The notes under the pieces: model-generated
Databases searched by the model: none
Seen by the model: only the letters and a program-made list of their open reading frames with translations
Told to the model about the DNA's origin: nothing
Assembly: GCF_001704415.2 (NCBI RefSeq)
Contig: NW_017189517.1
Coordinates: forward strand, 5,281,167 to 5,345,166
Origin: Capra hircus
Taxonomy: Eukaryota > Chordata > Mammalia > Artiodactyla > Bovidae
Reading direction: 5' to 3'
DNA: 64,000 bases
Part shown: piece by piece, positions 32,255-45,218 of the stretch
How the letters are laid out: every line of letters begins with the position of its first letter
How positions within the stretch are numbered: position 1 is the stretch's first letter
Made by a program: the position numbers and the translations under genes

Positions 32255-35200
32255 AATCCTTGAATGTAAATGGGCTGAATGCCCTAACCAAAAGACAAAG
32301 ACTGGTTGAATGGAAACAGCAAGACCCCTATATATGCTGTCTACTACAAGAGACCCACCTCAAAATAAAGGACACATACAGACCGAAAATGAAGGGCTGG
32401 AAAAAGATACTTCACACAAATGGAGACCAAAAGAAAGCAGGAGTAGCAATACTCATTTAAGATAAAAAAGACTTTGAAATAAAGGCTGTGGAAAGAGACA
32501 ATAAGACACTACATAATGACCAAAGGATCAATCCAAGAAGAAGATATAACAATTCTAAATATATATGCACCCAACATAGGAGCATAGCAATACAGTAAAA
32601 CAATAATACAGGGAGACTTTAATAACCCATTCACCCCTATGGATAGATCAAGCAAACAGAAAATTACCAAGGAAACACAAATTTGAAATGATACATTGGA
32701 GCAGTTAGACCTAATTGTTATCTATAGGACATTTCACCCCAAAACAATGAATTTCACCTTTTTCTCAAGTGCACTCAGAACTGTCTCCAGAATAGATCAC
32801 TTCCTGGGCCATAAATCTAGTCTTGGTAAATTAAAAACAAACAAACAAACAAACAAACAAAAAAACCTGAAATCATGTCAAGCATCTTATTAGATGTCAA
32901 ATACAGGGAAAAAATATTAAAAATACAAATATATGGGCGCTAAAGAACACACTTCTGAATAACCAACAAATCAGAGAAAAAATTTAAAAAAAAAATGCAT
33001 AGAAACAAATGACAATGAAAACACAACCCAAAAACTATGGGACTCAGTAAAACAGTGCTAAGATGAAGGCTCATAGCAATACAGGCATACCTCAAGAAAC
33101 AAGAGAAAAATTAAAAAAAACCTAACTCTATACCTAAAGCAACTAGAAAAGGAAGAAATGAAGAACCCCAAGGTTAGTAGAAGGAAAGAAATCATAAAAA
33201 TTAGGGCAGAAATGAATGAAAAACAAACAAAGCTGACCATAGCTTAAATCAACAGAGCCAAAAGCTGGTTCTTTGAGAAGTTAAATAAAATAGACAAACC
33301 ATTAGCCAGACTCATCAAGAAAAAGAAGGAGAAGGATCATACCAACAAAATTAGAAATGAAAATGGAGAAATCACGACAACACAGAAATACAAACGATCA
33401 TAAGTGACTACTATCAGCAATTATATGCAAATAAAATAAACAACTTTAAAGAAATGGACAAATTCTTAGAAAAGCATAACTTCCCAAACTGAACCAGGAA
33501 GAAATAGAAAATCTTAACAGACCCACCATAAGCACAGAAATCAGAACTATAGTCAGAAATCTTTCAGCAAACAAAAGCCCAGAACTAAATAGCTTCACAG
33601 CTGAATTCTACTAAAAATTTAGAGAAGAGCTAAAACCTATCCTACTCAAACTCTTCCAGAAAATTGTAGAGGAAGGTAAACTTTCAAACTCATTCTATGA
33701 GGCCACCATCACCCTAATACCAAAACCAGACAAAGATGCCACAAAAAAAGAAAAATACAGGCCAATATCACTGATGAACATAGGTGCAAAAATCCTAAAC
33801 AAAATTCTAGCAAACAGAATCCAACAACATATTAAAAAGATCATACATCATGACCAAGTGGGCTTGATCCTAGGGATGAAGAATTCTTCAATATTCACAA
33901 GTCAATATGATACACCACATGAAAAAATTGAAATTAAAAAAAACATACGATTATCTAAATTGATGCAGAGAAAGCCTTTGACAAAATTCAATATTCATTT
34001 ATGATAAAACCCCTCCAAAGAAAGCAGAGAAGGAACATACCTCAACATAATAAAAGCCATATATGATAAACCCACAGCAAACATTATCCTCAATGGTAAA
34101 AAATTGAAAGCATTTCCCCTCAAGTCAGGAACAAGAAAAGGATGCCCACTCTCACCACTACTATTCAACATAGTTTTGGAAGTGTTAGCCACAGCAATCA
34201 GAGAAGAAAAAGGAATAAACGGAATTCAGATTGGTAAAGAAGAAGTAAAACTCTCACTGTTTGCAGATGACATGATCCTCTACATAGAAAATTCTAAAGG
34301 CTCCACCAGAAAATTACTAGAGCTAATCAATGAATATAGTAAATTTGCATGATATAAAGTTAACCCACAGAAATCCCTTGCATTCCTATACACTAACAAT
34401 GAGAAAACAGAAAGAGAAATTAAGGAAAAATTCCATTCACCATTTCAATGAAAATAATAAAATAATTAAGAACAAATCTACCTAAAGAAACAAAATACCT
34501 ATATATAGAAAACTATAAAACACTGGTGAAAGAAATCAAAGATGACACAAATAGATGGAGAAATATACCATGTTCATGGATCGGAAGAATCAATATAGTG
34601 AAAATAAGTATACTAACCAAAGCAATCTATAGATTCAGTGCAATCTGTATCAAGCTACCAACAGTATTTTTCACAGAGCTAGAACAAATAATTTCACAGT
34701 TTGTATGGAAATACAAAGAACATCGAAAAGCCAAAGCAATCTTTTAAAAGAAAAATGGAACTGGAGGCATCACCTGCCTGACTTCAGACTATACTATGAA
34801 ACTACAGTCATCAAGACAGTATGGTACTGGCACAAAGACAGAAATATAGATCAATGGAATAAAATAGAAAACCCAGAGATAAATCCTTGGACCTATGAAC
34901 ACTTTAACTTTGACAAAGGAGGCCAAGAATATACAATAGAGAAAAGACAATCTCTTTAACAAGTGGTGCTAGGAAAACTGGTCTACCACGTGCAAAAGAA
35001 TGAAACTAGAACACTTTCTAACACCATACAGAAAAAGAGACTCAAAATGTATTAAAGATCTTAATGTAAGGCCATAAACTATAAAACTACTAGAGGAAAA
35101 TACAGGCAAAACACTCTCTGACATAAATCACAGCAGTATCCTCTATGACCCACCTCCCAGGGTAATGGAAATAAAAGCAGAAATAAACAAATAGGGCCTA

Positions 35201-35965
35201 ATTAAACTTAAAAGCTTTTGCACTACAAAGGAAACTATAAGCAAGGTGAAAAGACAGCCTTCAGAATCAGAAACTAATAACAAACGAAGCAACTTGCAAA
35301 TAATTAATCTCAAAAATATACAAGCAGCTCCTGAAGCTCAATTCCAGGAAAATAAATGACCCAATGAAAAAATGGGCCAAAGAACTAAACAGACATTTCT
35401 CCAAAGAAGACATACAAATGGCTTAGAAACACATGAAAAGATGCTCAACATCACTGATTGTCAGAGAAATGAAAATCAAAACCATAATGAGGTACAATCT
35501 CAAGCCAGTCAGAATAGCTACTATCCAAAATTCTACAAACAATAAATGCTGGAGAGGGTGTGGAGAAAAGGGAACCCTCTTACACTGTTGGTGAGAATGC
35601 AAACAAGTACAGCCACTATGGAGAACAGTGTGGAGATTCCTTAAAAAACTGGAAAGAGAACTGCCATATGACCCAGCAATCCCACTGCTGGGCATACACA
35701 CTAAGGAAACTAGAATTGAAAGAGACACATGTATCCCAATGTTCATTGCAACACTGTTTACAGTTGTCAGGACATGGAAGCAACCTAGATGTTCATCAGC
35801 AGACAAATGAATGGGAAAGCTGTGGTACTTATACACAATGGAATATTACTTGGCTATTAAAAGAATGCATTTGAATCAGTTCTAATGAGGTAGATGAAAC
35901 TGGAGCCTATTATACAGAGGGAGGTAAGTCAGAAAGAAAAAACACCAATATAGTATATTAATACA
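32233..35965 (+). pseudogene. L1 ORF2 (endonuclease and reverse transcriptase), broken
   Basis: Starts 'MGSYLSIKSLNVNGLNALTK' and keeps 'LLQETHLKIKDTYRPK', then a stop at 32458-32460. The middle of the endonuclease is deleted near 32580-32640. RT pieces: 'NIGAKILNKILANRIQQHIK' (33774 on), 'SGTRKGCPLSPLLFNIVLEV' and 'LSLFADDMILYIENSK', so FADD is present. C-terminal pieces: 'WRNIPCSWIGRINIVKISIL' (34526 on), the Cys-rich knuckle near 35548-35600, where a W codon of 'HCWWEC' is a stop, and 'MFIATLFTVVRTWKQPRCSS'. More than ten frame breaks. Confidence 0.85.
32829..32863 (+). repeat. (AAAC)n microsatellite
   Basis: About seven AAAC units plus an A-run, grown within L1 ORF2. Confidence 0.9.
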
Positions 35966-36350
35966 TATATATGGAATTTAGAAAGATGGTAGTGATAACC
36001 CTGTATGTGAGACAGCAAAAGAGACACAGATGTAAAGAACAGACTGTTGGACTCTGTGGGAGAAGGCGAGGGTGGGATGATTTGAGAGAATAGCATTGAA
36101 ACATGTATATTATCATATGTGAAATCGATTGCCAGTCCAGGTTCAATGCACAAGACAGGGTGCTCAGGGCTGGTGCACTGAGATGACCCTGAGGGATGAG
36201 CTAGGGAGGGAGGTGTGAGGGGGGTTCAGGATGGGGAACACATGTACACCCATGGCTGATTCATATCAATGTATGGCAAAAACCACTACAATATTGTAAA
36301 GTAATTAGCTTCCATTTGAAATAAATTAATTAATTTTTTTAATTAAAAAA

Positions 36351-36448
36351 AATAAACGCACATCAATGTTCATTGCTTCATTGTTTACAATAGCCTTAAT
36401 ATGGAAACAAGTAATGTGACCATCAGTGAAAGAATGTATAAAGAAGCT

Positions 36449-36497
<49 letters not shown>

Positions 36498-36900
36498 CAA
36501 TGGATTGTTATTCAGCTGTTAAAAAACAATGAACTTTTGCCATTTGTGAAAAACATGGATTGATCTAGAGGACTCATATGATATTACTTATATGTAGATT
36601 CTAAAATTAAAACAAAGAAAACAGACCAATTTGAGGTTGCCAGAGGGGAGGGAGGTGGGGGTGTGAAATAGATGAAGAGGATGAACAGGTGCAAACTTCC
36701 AACTATAAAATAAGTAAACCATGGGATATAATATACTGCATAAAGAATATTATCAATAATATTGTAATAACTTTCTATAGGCATAGATAGATACTAGATT
36801 TATTATGATGATTATTTCATAATATATGCAAATATCAAATCACTATATAATACACCTGAAACTAATATAACATTGTATTTCCATTATATTTCAATTTTTA
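36351..36900 (+). mobile_element. Old L1, right part (3' end)
   Basis: Resumes at 'catcaatgttcattgcttca', directly continuing the element broken at 27410, and runs through 'caatggattgttattcagct' and 'aggttgccagaggggaggga' to the 3' UTR. Contains a long (TA)n. Confidence 0.8.
36452..36495. repeat. (TA)n microsatellite
   Basis: About 22 TA units within the old L1, at the usual 'tatatatacaatgga' site. Confidence 0.95.
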
Positions 36901-37349
36901 ATACAAATAATATCTATAAATAAATGTTTAGCATCTAAGAGCATATTGTTGAATCACATTGCAATAACAAACAATTAATTCACTTTAATATGGACCACGT
37001 ATACTTCTGAACTGATACAGATGATGCCTTGAATACATTCAAAACCATATAATATTCAAGTAAGGATTCAAAGGAAATAACTTTTGGCAAAAGCTATCCC
37101 ACAGTCTACAGAAGCTGAAGCATGATATGGACTGATTGGATTCATCTGAAGGCATTTATTTTTCTGTCAATATATTTGGACACAGCCAAAACACAAGTCT
37201 GTGTTCATAAACTTATTTCACTGTTTGAAATAATGCAACTATCAACATATACAAATCCTCCACTATTTTCTTTCATTACCTAATCTAGTCAAATCCCCTG
37301 CACAATTCACCATGTTCCTCCATGCAGTATGCCCATCTCTTCATTCTTC
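36901..37349. other. Unassigned sequence
   Basis: No gene or repeat recognised. Confidence 0.4.
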
Positions 37350-37452
37350 ATACAATACAAGAAATATGTATTAAACACTTATTGTGCACCACTTTTCAAG
37401 GTGTTGGGTATTCACTAGAAAACAATATAGAAGATTGCTGCCCTCATCTGAT
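37350..37452 (+). repeat. Ancient repeat core
   Basis: 'tattaaacacttattgtgca' followed by 'agaagattgctgccctcatc' follows the same old repeat outline as 830-970. Short and degenerate. Confidence 0.4.
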
Positions 37453-37463
37453 TCATTGTAGTT

Positions 37464-37686
37464 GCATGCTAAGTCACTTCAGTCGTGTCTGACTCTTTGC
37501 AACTCTATGGACTAGACTGTAGCCCATCAGGCTCCTCTGTCCATGGGATTCTCCAGGCAAGAATACTGGATTGGGTTGCCATGCCCTCTTCTAGGCAATC
37601 TTTCCAATCCAAGTATCGAACCTGTGACTCTTATATCTCCTGCATTGGCAGGTGGATTCTTCACTGCTATCACCACCTGGGAAGCC
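37464..37686 (-). mobile_element. Full-length Bov-tA SINE with exact TSD
   Basis: Reverse-complement Bov-tA, from tail ('gtcacttcagtcgtgtctga') to tRNA-like head ('ttggcaggtggattcttcac', 'accacctgggaagcc'). Exact 11-bp TSD tcattgtagtt at 37453-37463 and 37687-37697. Contains a small 'ctagactgtag' expansion. Confidence 0.95.
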
Positions 37687-37697
37687 TCATTGTAGTT

Positions 37698-37989
37698 AAG
37701 GATTGTTGTTATTATCTGTTTCTCCCCATTGTAGTTAGGGAAGAACAAATAATAAAAGCAATGATTCAGATACAAATTTTCCCTCAATTCTTCACCATAA
37801 AAGTTGAGAACAGACTAAGAGTTTGTAAATGGAATTATAATATAGAACTCTAAACATGGACATTATATAGCTCCCTGCAGACATAATACAACCACTGGAC
37901 ACCTCGCTGAGTCCTTGTCTGCTACAGTGTTGCAGAGACCTCTTAATTGTCTCTTAACAATAGCAAAAATAACATTAATATCATTATAT
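37698..37989. other. Unassigned sequence
   Basis: No gene or repeat recognised. Confidence 0.4.
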
Positions 37990-38180
37990 AATATATAAGC
38001 AATAGCTAAAACAAATATAGTTCAAAGTGTTTTCTGTTGATTAATCTAATATCCACTGTAATTTAAGGTGTTAAGTAGAAAAATCATTATTTCCACTTTC
38101 AGGTGAGGAAACCAGAGCACATTTAGTAATGCCAAACAAGGAAGTAGTAGAGCCCATATTAAGCACATATGATGTCTCAC
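37990..38180 (+). repeat. MIR SINE fragment
   Basis: 'tcattatttccactttcagg' then 'gaggaaaccagagcacattt' and 'gaagtagtagagcccatatt' follow the MIR sense outline. Confidence 0.6.
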
Positions 38181-38206
38181 CTCCTATGGTTTGCTGATAA
38201 GTGTTC

Positions 38207-38810
38207 AGAACTTGCACTCTTTACAATAGCTAGAACATGGAAGCAACCTAGATGTCCATTGACAGATGAATGAATAAAGAAGTTGTGGTACATATGTACA
38301 ATTGAATACTACTCAGCCATAAAAAGGAACACATTAGAGTCAGTTCTAATGAAGTGGATGAACCCAGAGACTTATACAGAGTGAAGTAAATCAGAAAGAG
38401 AAATATAAATATCATATACTGGCACATATGTATGGAATCTAGAAAGATGGTACTGAGGAATTTATTTTCAGGGCAGCAATGGAGAAACAGACATAGAGAA
38501 CAGATCTATGGACATGGGGAAGGGGAGGAGAGAGAGGGTGAGAGATATGGACAGAATAACATGGGAACTTACAATACCATATGTAAAATAGATAATCAAT
38601 GGGAGTTTGCTGTATGAGTCAGGGAACACAAACAGGAGCTCTGTGACAATCTAGAAGGGTAGTGATGGGAAAGGAGATGGGACAGAGATTCAGGAGGGAG
38701 GGAACATGGGTGTACCTATGGCTGATTTTTGTTCATGTTTGACAGAAAACCACAAAATTCTATAAAGCAATTATCCTTCAGTAAAAAAATAAAGTGGCAC
38801 ACACACACAA
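38207..38810 (+). mobile_element. L1 3' end (ruminant type)
   Basis: Starts in the ORF2 tail ('tttacaatagctagaacatg', 'ctcagccataaaaaggaaca'). It ends in a ruminant L1 3' UTR ('ggtgtacctatggctgattt', 'ataaagcaattatccttcag') and an A-rich tail with a CA run. The BovB at 38811 abuts it. Confidence 0.8.
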
Positions 38811-39296
38811 AAAAGGCAGAGACTTTGCTAACAAACGTCTGTATAGTCAAAACTATGCTTTTCCAGTAGTCATGTATGGATGTGAGAGTTGGACCATAAA
38901 GAAAGCTGAGCACCAAAGAACAGATGTTTTTGAACTGTGGTGTTGGAGAAGACTCTTGAGAGTCCATTGTATTGCAAGGAGATGGAACCAGTCAATCCTA
39001 AAGGAGATCAGTCCTGAATATTCATTCGAAAGACTGCTGCTGAAGCTGATACTCCCATAATTTGGGCACCTGCTGTGAAGAACTGACTCATTAGAAAAGA
39101 CCGTGATGCTAGGAAAGATTGAAGGCAGAAGGAGAAGGAGACGATAGAGGATGAGATGGTTGGATGGCATCACCGACTCGATGGACATGAGTTTGAGTAA
39201 ACTCCAGGTGTTGGTGATGGACAGGGAGGCCCGTGTGCTGCAGTCCATGGGGTCACAGAGAGTCAGACATGACTGAGCAACTGAACTGAACTGAAT
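38811..39296 (+). mobile_element. BovB LINE, 3' end
   Basis: From 'aggcagagactttgctaaca' to 'caactgaactgaactgaat'. Encodes only C-terminal text ('AFPVVMYGCESWTIKKAEHQ') with stops. The 5' end coincides with the L1 poly(A), a common landing site. Confidence 0.9.
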
Positions 39297-39849
39297 GGAC
39301 CAAAGAAAAAACTCAAAAGAGCCATAAGCTTTACGATTGTACTGTAACCTCTAACCATAAGTAAAGACTATGTATATTTGGAAAATCTAATTGCAGAAGA
39401 TCTAGTGAAAATAAAAAGAGAGAAATTCCACTTTGTGGAACAGTGACAAAAGCTGGCTCTCTTAGACAAGGTAGGAAGGTAACTGATCTGTAGCAATTGT
39501 TGATTTCCATGGTGTTTTTCAAAGCTATCAACATGACATTAATCAGCTCACAAAATTCCTTTAAATATAGCAACCAGTATGAGCAGGCCCAAGTACAATC
39601 ATGGCTGCCTCCCAAAAGTAAACTTCCCGAGACATGTCTTTCCTAGCTCAAATCAAGTATTTTAATCTTCCAAGGCCCAGGATGAAGAAATTGTTTCCCA
39701 ACAGAAACTTAATCTACACAGGTTTCATTTTGTTCATATTGATGACAATCCCTTGTATAATACAGTTTAATCACATTACAAATATAATTTTTTGTGTTAT
39801 GTTTTCAAATTTAAATATCAATTGATGTGTTTCTCAGAAAAACAAATAG
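39297..39849. other. Unassigned sequence
   Basis: No gene recognised. A 94-codon minus-strand frame (39331-39615) has no recognisable domain. Confidence 0.4.
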
Positions 39850-40340
39850 GATCTGACTTCTAGGCAAGAAAATGAAATTGGACCTCTATCTTAATAGCAT
39901 ACACACAAATCAACTCAAAATACCTTTATGACTTGAATGTAAGATCTGATACCATGCCTCTCTAGAGAAAAACATAGAGGTTAAGTGCCCTGAGATTGGT
40001 CTTGAAAAACTCCTTGGATTTGCCACAAACAGCAAAGGCAACAAAAGTAAAAATGAACAATGGAATTATATCAAACTTAAATACTTCTGCACAGCAAAGG
40101 AAGCCATCAACAAAATGAAAAGGCAACCCAAGGAAAGGGAGAAAATATTTGCAATTCATACATCTGATAAGAGTAAAATATCCAAAATATGTAAAACACT
40201 CATATAGCTCAATAATAAAATAGCAACCTGATTAAAATGTGCATAGAAAATTGAATAGACATATATTCCAAAGAAGACATATGAATGGCCAGCAAGTATA
40301 TAAAAAGTGCTCAACATCACTAATTACTAAATCAACAAGT
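39850..40340 (+). mobile_element. Old L1 ORF2 fragment
   Basis: Degenerate ORF2 text: 'taaatacttctgcacagcaa', 'ggcaacccaaggaaagggag', 'agcaagtatataaaaagtgc', corresponding to 'LKSFCTAKE' through 'NRHMKRCS'. No 3' end. Confidence 0.7.
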
Positions 40341-40748
40341 ACAACCTAGACTTACACAATGTTTTGTGGCAATAATATCTCACTAAACCTGCGAAAAAAT
40401 AATTTCTAACTTCCAATAAAAATATAACCTTCCTTCATAATAATAAAAAAGTGAAACAATCGATATTTAAAATGATAGCCGTGAATTCCTTCATCCCCTG
40501 TAGCAATCAAGGTTACAGGATTACTTACCACTTAATTTCAGTCTGGACACAAGGGCAGTTCAGAAGTCCATAAAAAGTCCAAGAGCAGGATGATACACTT
40601 TACAAAGGATTATATGTTCATTGGGCTCCACTGCCTAACACAATATCTGGAACAGTGTAAGCACTCAGCAATATACATTTAAGAAAACCGTATAGGCTGC
40701 TTCATTCCATCATTCTAATAACCCCCCCCCCAAAATTGGATTTAAATT
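40341..40748. other. Unassigned sequence with an L2-like tail
   Basis: 'caatatctggaacagtgtaa' with 'gcactcagcaatatacattt' (about 40640-40685) resembles an L2 3' end. A C-run lies at about 40723-40731. Otherwise nothing. Confidence 0.4.
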
Positions 40749-40755
40749 CATTCCT

Positions 40756-42881
40756 CACTCCAGTTCAGCTCAGTTACTCTGTCGTGTCTGACTCTCTGCG
40801 ACCCCATGGACTGCAGCTTGCCAGGCTTTCCTGTCCATCACCAACTCCCGAAGCTTACTCAAACTCAGATTCATCGAGTAAGTGATGCCATTCAACCATC
40901 TCATCCTGTCTTCCCCTTCTCCTCCTGCCTTCAATCTTTCCCAGCATCAGGGTCTTTTCAAGTGAGTCAGTTCTTCACATCAGGTGGCCAAAGTATTGGA
41001 GTTTTAGCTTCAGCATCAATCCTTTGAATGAGTATTCAGGAATGATCTCCTTTAGGATGGACTGGTTGGATCTCCTTACTGCCCAATGGACTCTCAAGAG
41101 TCTTCTCCAACGCCACAGTCCAAAAACAACAGTCCATTGGCACTAAGCTTTCTTTATACTCCAGCTTTCACATCCATTAATGACTACAGGAAAAACCATA
41201 GCTTTGACTAGATGGACTTTTGTTGGCAAAGTAATATCTCTGCTTTTTAATATACTGTCTAGGTTGGTCATAACTTTTCTTCCAAGGAGCAAACATCTTT
41301 TAATTTCATGGCTGCAGTCACCATCTGCAGTGATTTTGTAGCCCAAAATAATAAAGTTTGTCATTGTTTCCATTGTTACCCATCTATTTGCCATGAAGTG
41401 ATGGGCCAGATGCCATGATCCTAGGTATTTCAATGTTGAGCTTTAAGCCAAAATTTTCACTCTGCTCTTTCACTTTCATCAAGAGACTCTTTAGTTCTTC
41501 TTTGCTTTCTGCCATAAAGGTGGTGTTATCTGCATATCTGAGGTTATTGATATTTCTCCCAGCAATCTTGATTCCAGCTTGTGCTTCATCCAGCCCAGCA
41601 TTTCTCATGATGTACTCTGTATAGAAGTTAAATAAGTAGGGTGACAATATACAGCCTTGACGTATTCCTTTCCCAATTTGAAACAAGTCTGTTGTTCCAT
41701 GTCCAGATCTAACTGCTGGTTCTTGTCCTGCATACAGATTTCTCTGGAGGCAGATCAGGTGGTCTGGTATTCCCAGCACTTTCAGAATTTTCCACAGTTT
41801 ATTGTGATCCACACAGTCAACGGCTTTGGCATAGTCAATAAAGCATAAATAGATGTTTTTCTGGAACTCTGTTGCTTTTTCAATGATCCAACAGATGTTG
41901 GCAAATTGATCTCTGGTTCCTCTGCCTTTTGTAAATCCAGCTTGAACATCTGGAATTTCACAGTTCACGTACTGTTGAAGCCTGATTTGGAGAATTTTGA
42001 GCATTACTTTGCTAGCATGTGAGATGAGTGCAATTTTGCAGCAGTTTGAACATTCTTTCACTTTGCCTTTCTTTTGGATTGGAATGAAAACTAACCTTTT
42101 CCAGTCCTGTGGCCATTGCTGAGTTTTCCAAATTGCTAGCATATTGAGTGCAGCACTTTCACAGCATCATCTTTTAGAACTTGAAATAGTGCAACTGAAA
42201 TTCCATCACTGCCACTAGCTTTGTTCATAGTGATGCTTCCTAAGGCCCACTTGACTTCACATTCCAAGATGAATGATCTAGATGAGTGATCACACCATGG
42301 TTATCTGGGTTGTGAAAATCTTTTTTGTATAGTTATGCTTTGTATTCTTGCCACTTCTTCTTAATAGCTTCTGCTTCTGTTAAGTGCATACCATTTCTGT
42401 CCTTTTTTTGTGCCCATCTTTGCATGAAATATTCCCTTGGTAGCTCTAATTTTCTTGAAGAGATCTCTAGTCTTTCCCATTCTTTTGTTTTCTTCTATTT
42501 CTTTGCATTTATCACTGAGGAAGGCTTTCTTATCTCTCCTTGCTATTCTTTGGAACTCTGAATTCAAATGAATATCTTCCCTTTTCTCCTTTGCCTTTCA
42601 TGTTTTTTCTCAGCTATTTGTAAGGCCTCCTCTGACAACCATTGTTCCTTTTGCATTTCTTTTTTAGGGGTGGTCTTTATCCCTGCCTCCTGTATAATGT
42701 CATGGATCTCCGCCAATAGTTCTTCAGGCACTCTGTCTATCAGAGCTAATCCCTTGAATCTATTTGTCACTTCCACTGTATAATCATAAGGGATTTGATT
42801 TAGGTCATACCTGGATGTTCTATTGGTTTTCCCTACTTTCTTCAATTTAAGTCTGAATTTGGCAATAAGTAGTTCATTATA
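40756..42881 (-). mobile_element. BovB LINE, connector to 3' end
   Basis: Reverse-complement BovB, 2.1 kb. On + it runs from the tail 'cagttcagctcagttactct' to the end of the endonuclease region ('aagtctgaatttggcaataa'). A candidate 7-bp TSD, cattcct, lies at 40749-40755 and 42882-42888. 5' truncated just after the endonuclease core. Confidence 0.9.
41384..42142 (-). pseudogene. BovB reverse transcriptase with altered active site
   Basis: 252 open minus-strand codons: 'DWKRLVFIPIQKKGKVKECS', 'VQAGFTKGRGTRDQFANICW', 'LCFIDYAKAVDCVDHNKLWK' (F of KAFD changed to V), 'IGKGIRQGCILSPYLFNFYT', then 'NNLRYADNTTFMAESKEELK'. The second catalytic Asp of YADD is Asn (41525-41536), which should abolish polymerase activity in the RT family. 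Upstream connector pieces lie at 42361-42567 and 42564-42884 in other frames. Downstream C-terminal text is at 41143-41433. Confidence 0.85.
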
Positions 42882-42888
42882 CATTCCT

Positions 42889-44044
42889 AAGAATTAGGAA
42901 ATAGCATCTTTTGTCATGAAGCTGGAAATCAATTATAATATGTAATTAAATAGATCACAATTCATAAAGAAATATATTTATGCATGAGTATATGTGTACA
43001 TATATACACATATTTATTTGTAGAATATATGTGTGTGTATACACGTGTGTGTGTGTGTGTGTGATCTTCAAGGCAAAATCCAATGTGTCCAAAACTGATT
43101 AAATTATTATTTTATCAGAAGGAGACACTTAATGGAGTGAATTAGTTGCTATACTGTTGTCATTAAAATTAACTGACAGGACTTTTAATCAGATGTTCTC
43201 ATTATCTTGTTTTGGCAGCTATAAGCAGAGATTCTGCCTCCTGGATATAGCTGTAGCCACATTTGATCTTCACTAATATAAGGCTCTCACAGTATCAGAT
43301 GTTTGCTGCCTAGACTCATTCTGTCATGGCAAGCCAGTTAATATTTCACACTACAATGCTAACTGTACTTCAAGGACTACTCATCTGAGCAAAGGGCACT
43401 ACAAATCTTCATAGGATTTGACAGATCACAAATTGTCCAGTATTATTAATGTGAATGACCACTGCAGATTTAAGATTATCTTCTTAGCCATTTTCTTATG
43501 ATTCATGTACCTTTTCACTAACCTCCTAACTCTTGGCCCTTCAGATGTCATTTAAGTATGTAACTTTATATCCAAATTTTGTGCTTGTGTGAAAGAGCCT
43601 ACATATATACATTTTCAAGATTTTTTTCCCCTTTGATTAATAGTGTGCTTTTCTCCTACCTTAAGGACTTCACATTACAAAGGAAATGAACCGTTTAGAC
43701 ACATGTGAAGAAATAGTAATTTTCTAGAGATAGCAATAACTTTATATAGATTCCTCCTTTTCAATAATTTTTATTGAAAATTGTATTTGATTCAAGCAAA
43801 GAAAATATAGACTATGGATCAGACATCTTTACTAGGGAGCAAAGATGTGAATTATGTCTCCAACAGGGCTACTCTCTAACCCTTGATCCCCATCTTCCTT
43901 TTCACCATCTCCCCTTTATATCTTCTCTGGAGTTGAGGCAGTATTTTTCTTTCCAGTTTTCCAAACCCCAATCACAACACCCCAAATGATATTACATTAC
44001 CAAATTTACCTTTACAAAATATTATTATCCACTTTAATTGCATA
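42889..44044. other. Unassigned sequence with a microsatellite
   Basis: Apart from the TA/TG microsatellite, no gene or repeat is recognised. A 71-codon frame at 43774-43989 has no recognisable domain. Confidence 0.4.
42985..43064. repeat. Compound (TA)/(TG)n microsatellite
   Basis: TATA/CACA-rich start and a (GT)n run of about 10 units at the end. Confidence 0.9.
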
Positions 44045-44783
44045 AATTGAAGAGAAACTAAAGAGCCTCTTGATGAAGGTCTAAGAGGAGAATGAAAAAG
44101 TTGGCTTAAAACTCAATATTCGAAAAACTAATATCACGGCATTCAGTCCCATTACTTCATTGCAAATAGAAGGTGGAAAAGCATAAACAGTGCAGATTTT
44201 ATTTTCTTGGGCTCCAGTCACTGCACACATGAAATTAAAACATTCTTGATCCTTGGAAGAAAAGCTATGACAAACTGAGACAGCATATCAAAAGGCAGAA
44301 ACATCACTTTGCCAACAAAGGTCCATATAATCAAAGCTATTGTATTTCCAGTAGTCATGAATGGCTGTGAGAATCAGACAATAAAAGAGGCTGAGCACTG
44401 AAGAACCGATGCTTTCAAATTGTGGTTCTGGAGAAGACTCTTGAGAATCTCCTGGACAGCAAGGAGTTCCAACCAGTCAATCCTAAAGGAAATCAACCCT
44501 GAGTTTTCATTAGTAGACTGACACTGATACTGAAACTCCAATACTTTGGTCACTTGATGCAAAGAGCTGACTTATTGGAAAAGACCCTGATGTTGGGAAA
44601 GACTGAGGTTAGGACAAGAAGGGGCCTCAGACAACGAGATGGCTGGATGACATCATTAATTCAGTGGACATGACTTTGAGCAAATTCTGGGAGGTAGTGA
44701 AGACAGGGAAGCCTGGTATGATGCAGTTCATGGGGTTGCAAAGAGTCGCACACAACTTAGTGACTGAACAACAGCAACAATTT
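44045..44783 (+). mobile_element. BovB LINE, 3' third
   Basis: From 'aaactaaagagcctcttgat' to 'gtgactgaacaacagcaaca'. Older than its neighbours, with many substitutions, lost CpGs and small deletions. Encodes only fragments of the C-terminal region. It ends in an ACA-type tail rather than 'gaactgaact'. Confidence 0.85.
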
Positions 44784-45218
44784 TCCTATTAGTTTTCAGA
44801 AGTCACCGTTTCCCAACTAACTGCAGAATAGTATTAAAACATCTTAATCTGGTTCAGTTCAGTTCAGTTCAGTTCAGTCGCTCAGTTGTGTTCGACTCTT
44901 TGCGACCCCATGAATTGCAGCATGTCAGGCCTCCCTGTCCACCACCAACTCCCAGGGTTCATTCAAACTCACACCCATCAAGTCCATGATGTCATCCAGC
45001 CAGCTCATCCTCTGTGGTCCACTTTTCCTCCTGCCCCCAGTCCCTCCTAGGATCAGAGTCTTTTCCAGTGAATCAATTATTTGCATGAGGTGGTCAAAGC
45101 ACTGGAGTTTCAGCTTTAGCATCATTCCTTCCAAAGAACACCCAGGAGGGATCTCCTTTAGAATGGAATGGTTGGATATCCCTGCAGTCTATGTGACTCT
45201 CAAGAGTCTTCTCCAACA

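Larger units (their letters stand above)
27411..36350 (+). mobile_element. Near full-length ruminant L1 (L1-BT type), inactive
   Basis: About 7.9 kb of L1 once the nested BovB is removed. Order: a long 5' leader (27411-31284), ORF1 (31285-32254), ORF2 (32233-~35965), 3' UTR, and an A/T-rich end near 36330-36350. It sits inside an older L1, whose sequence stops at 'gatatatacag' and resumes at 'cgcacatcaatgttcattgc'. The TSD is only roughly visible (tatatacagc / aataaacgcac). Many stops and frameshifts, plus a deletion of the endonuclease middle near 32580-32640, make it dead. Confidence 0.85.
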
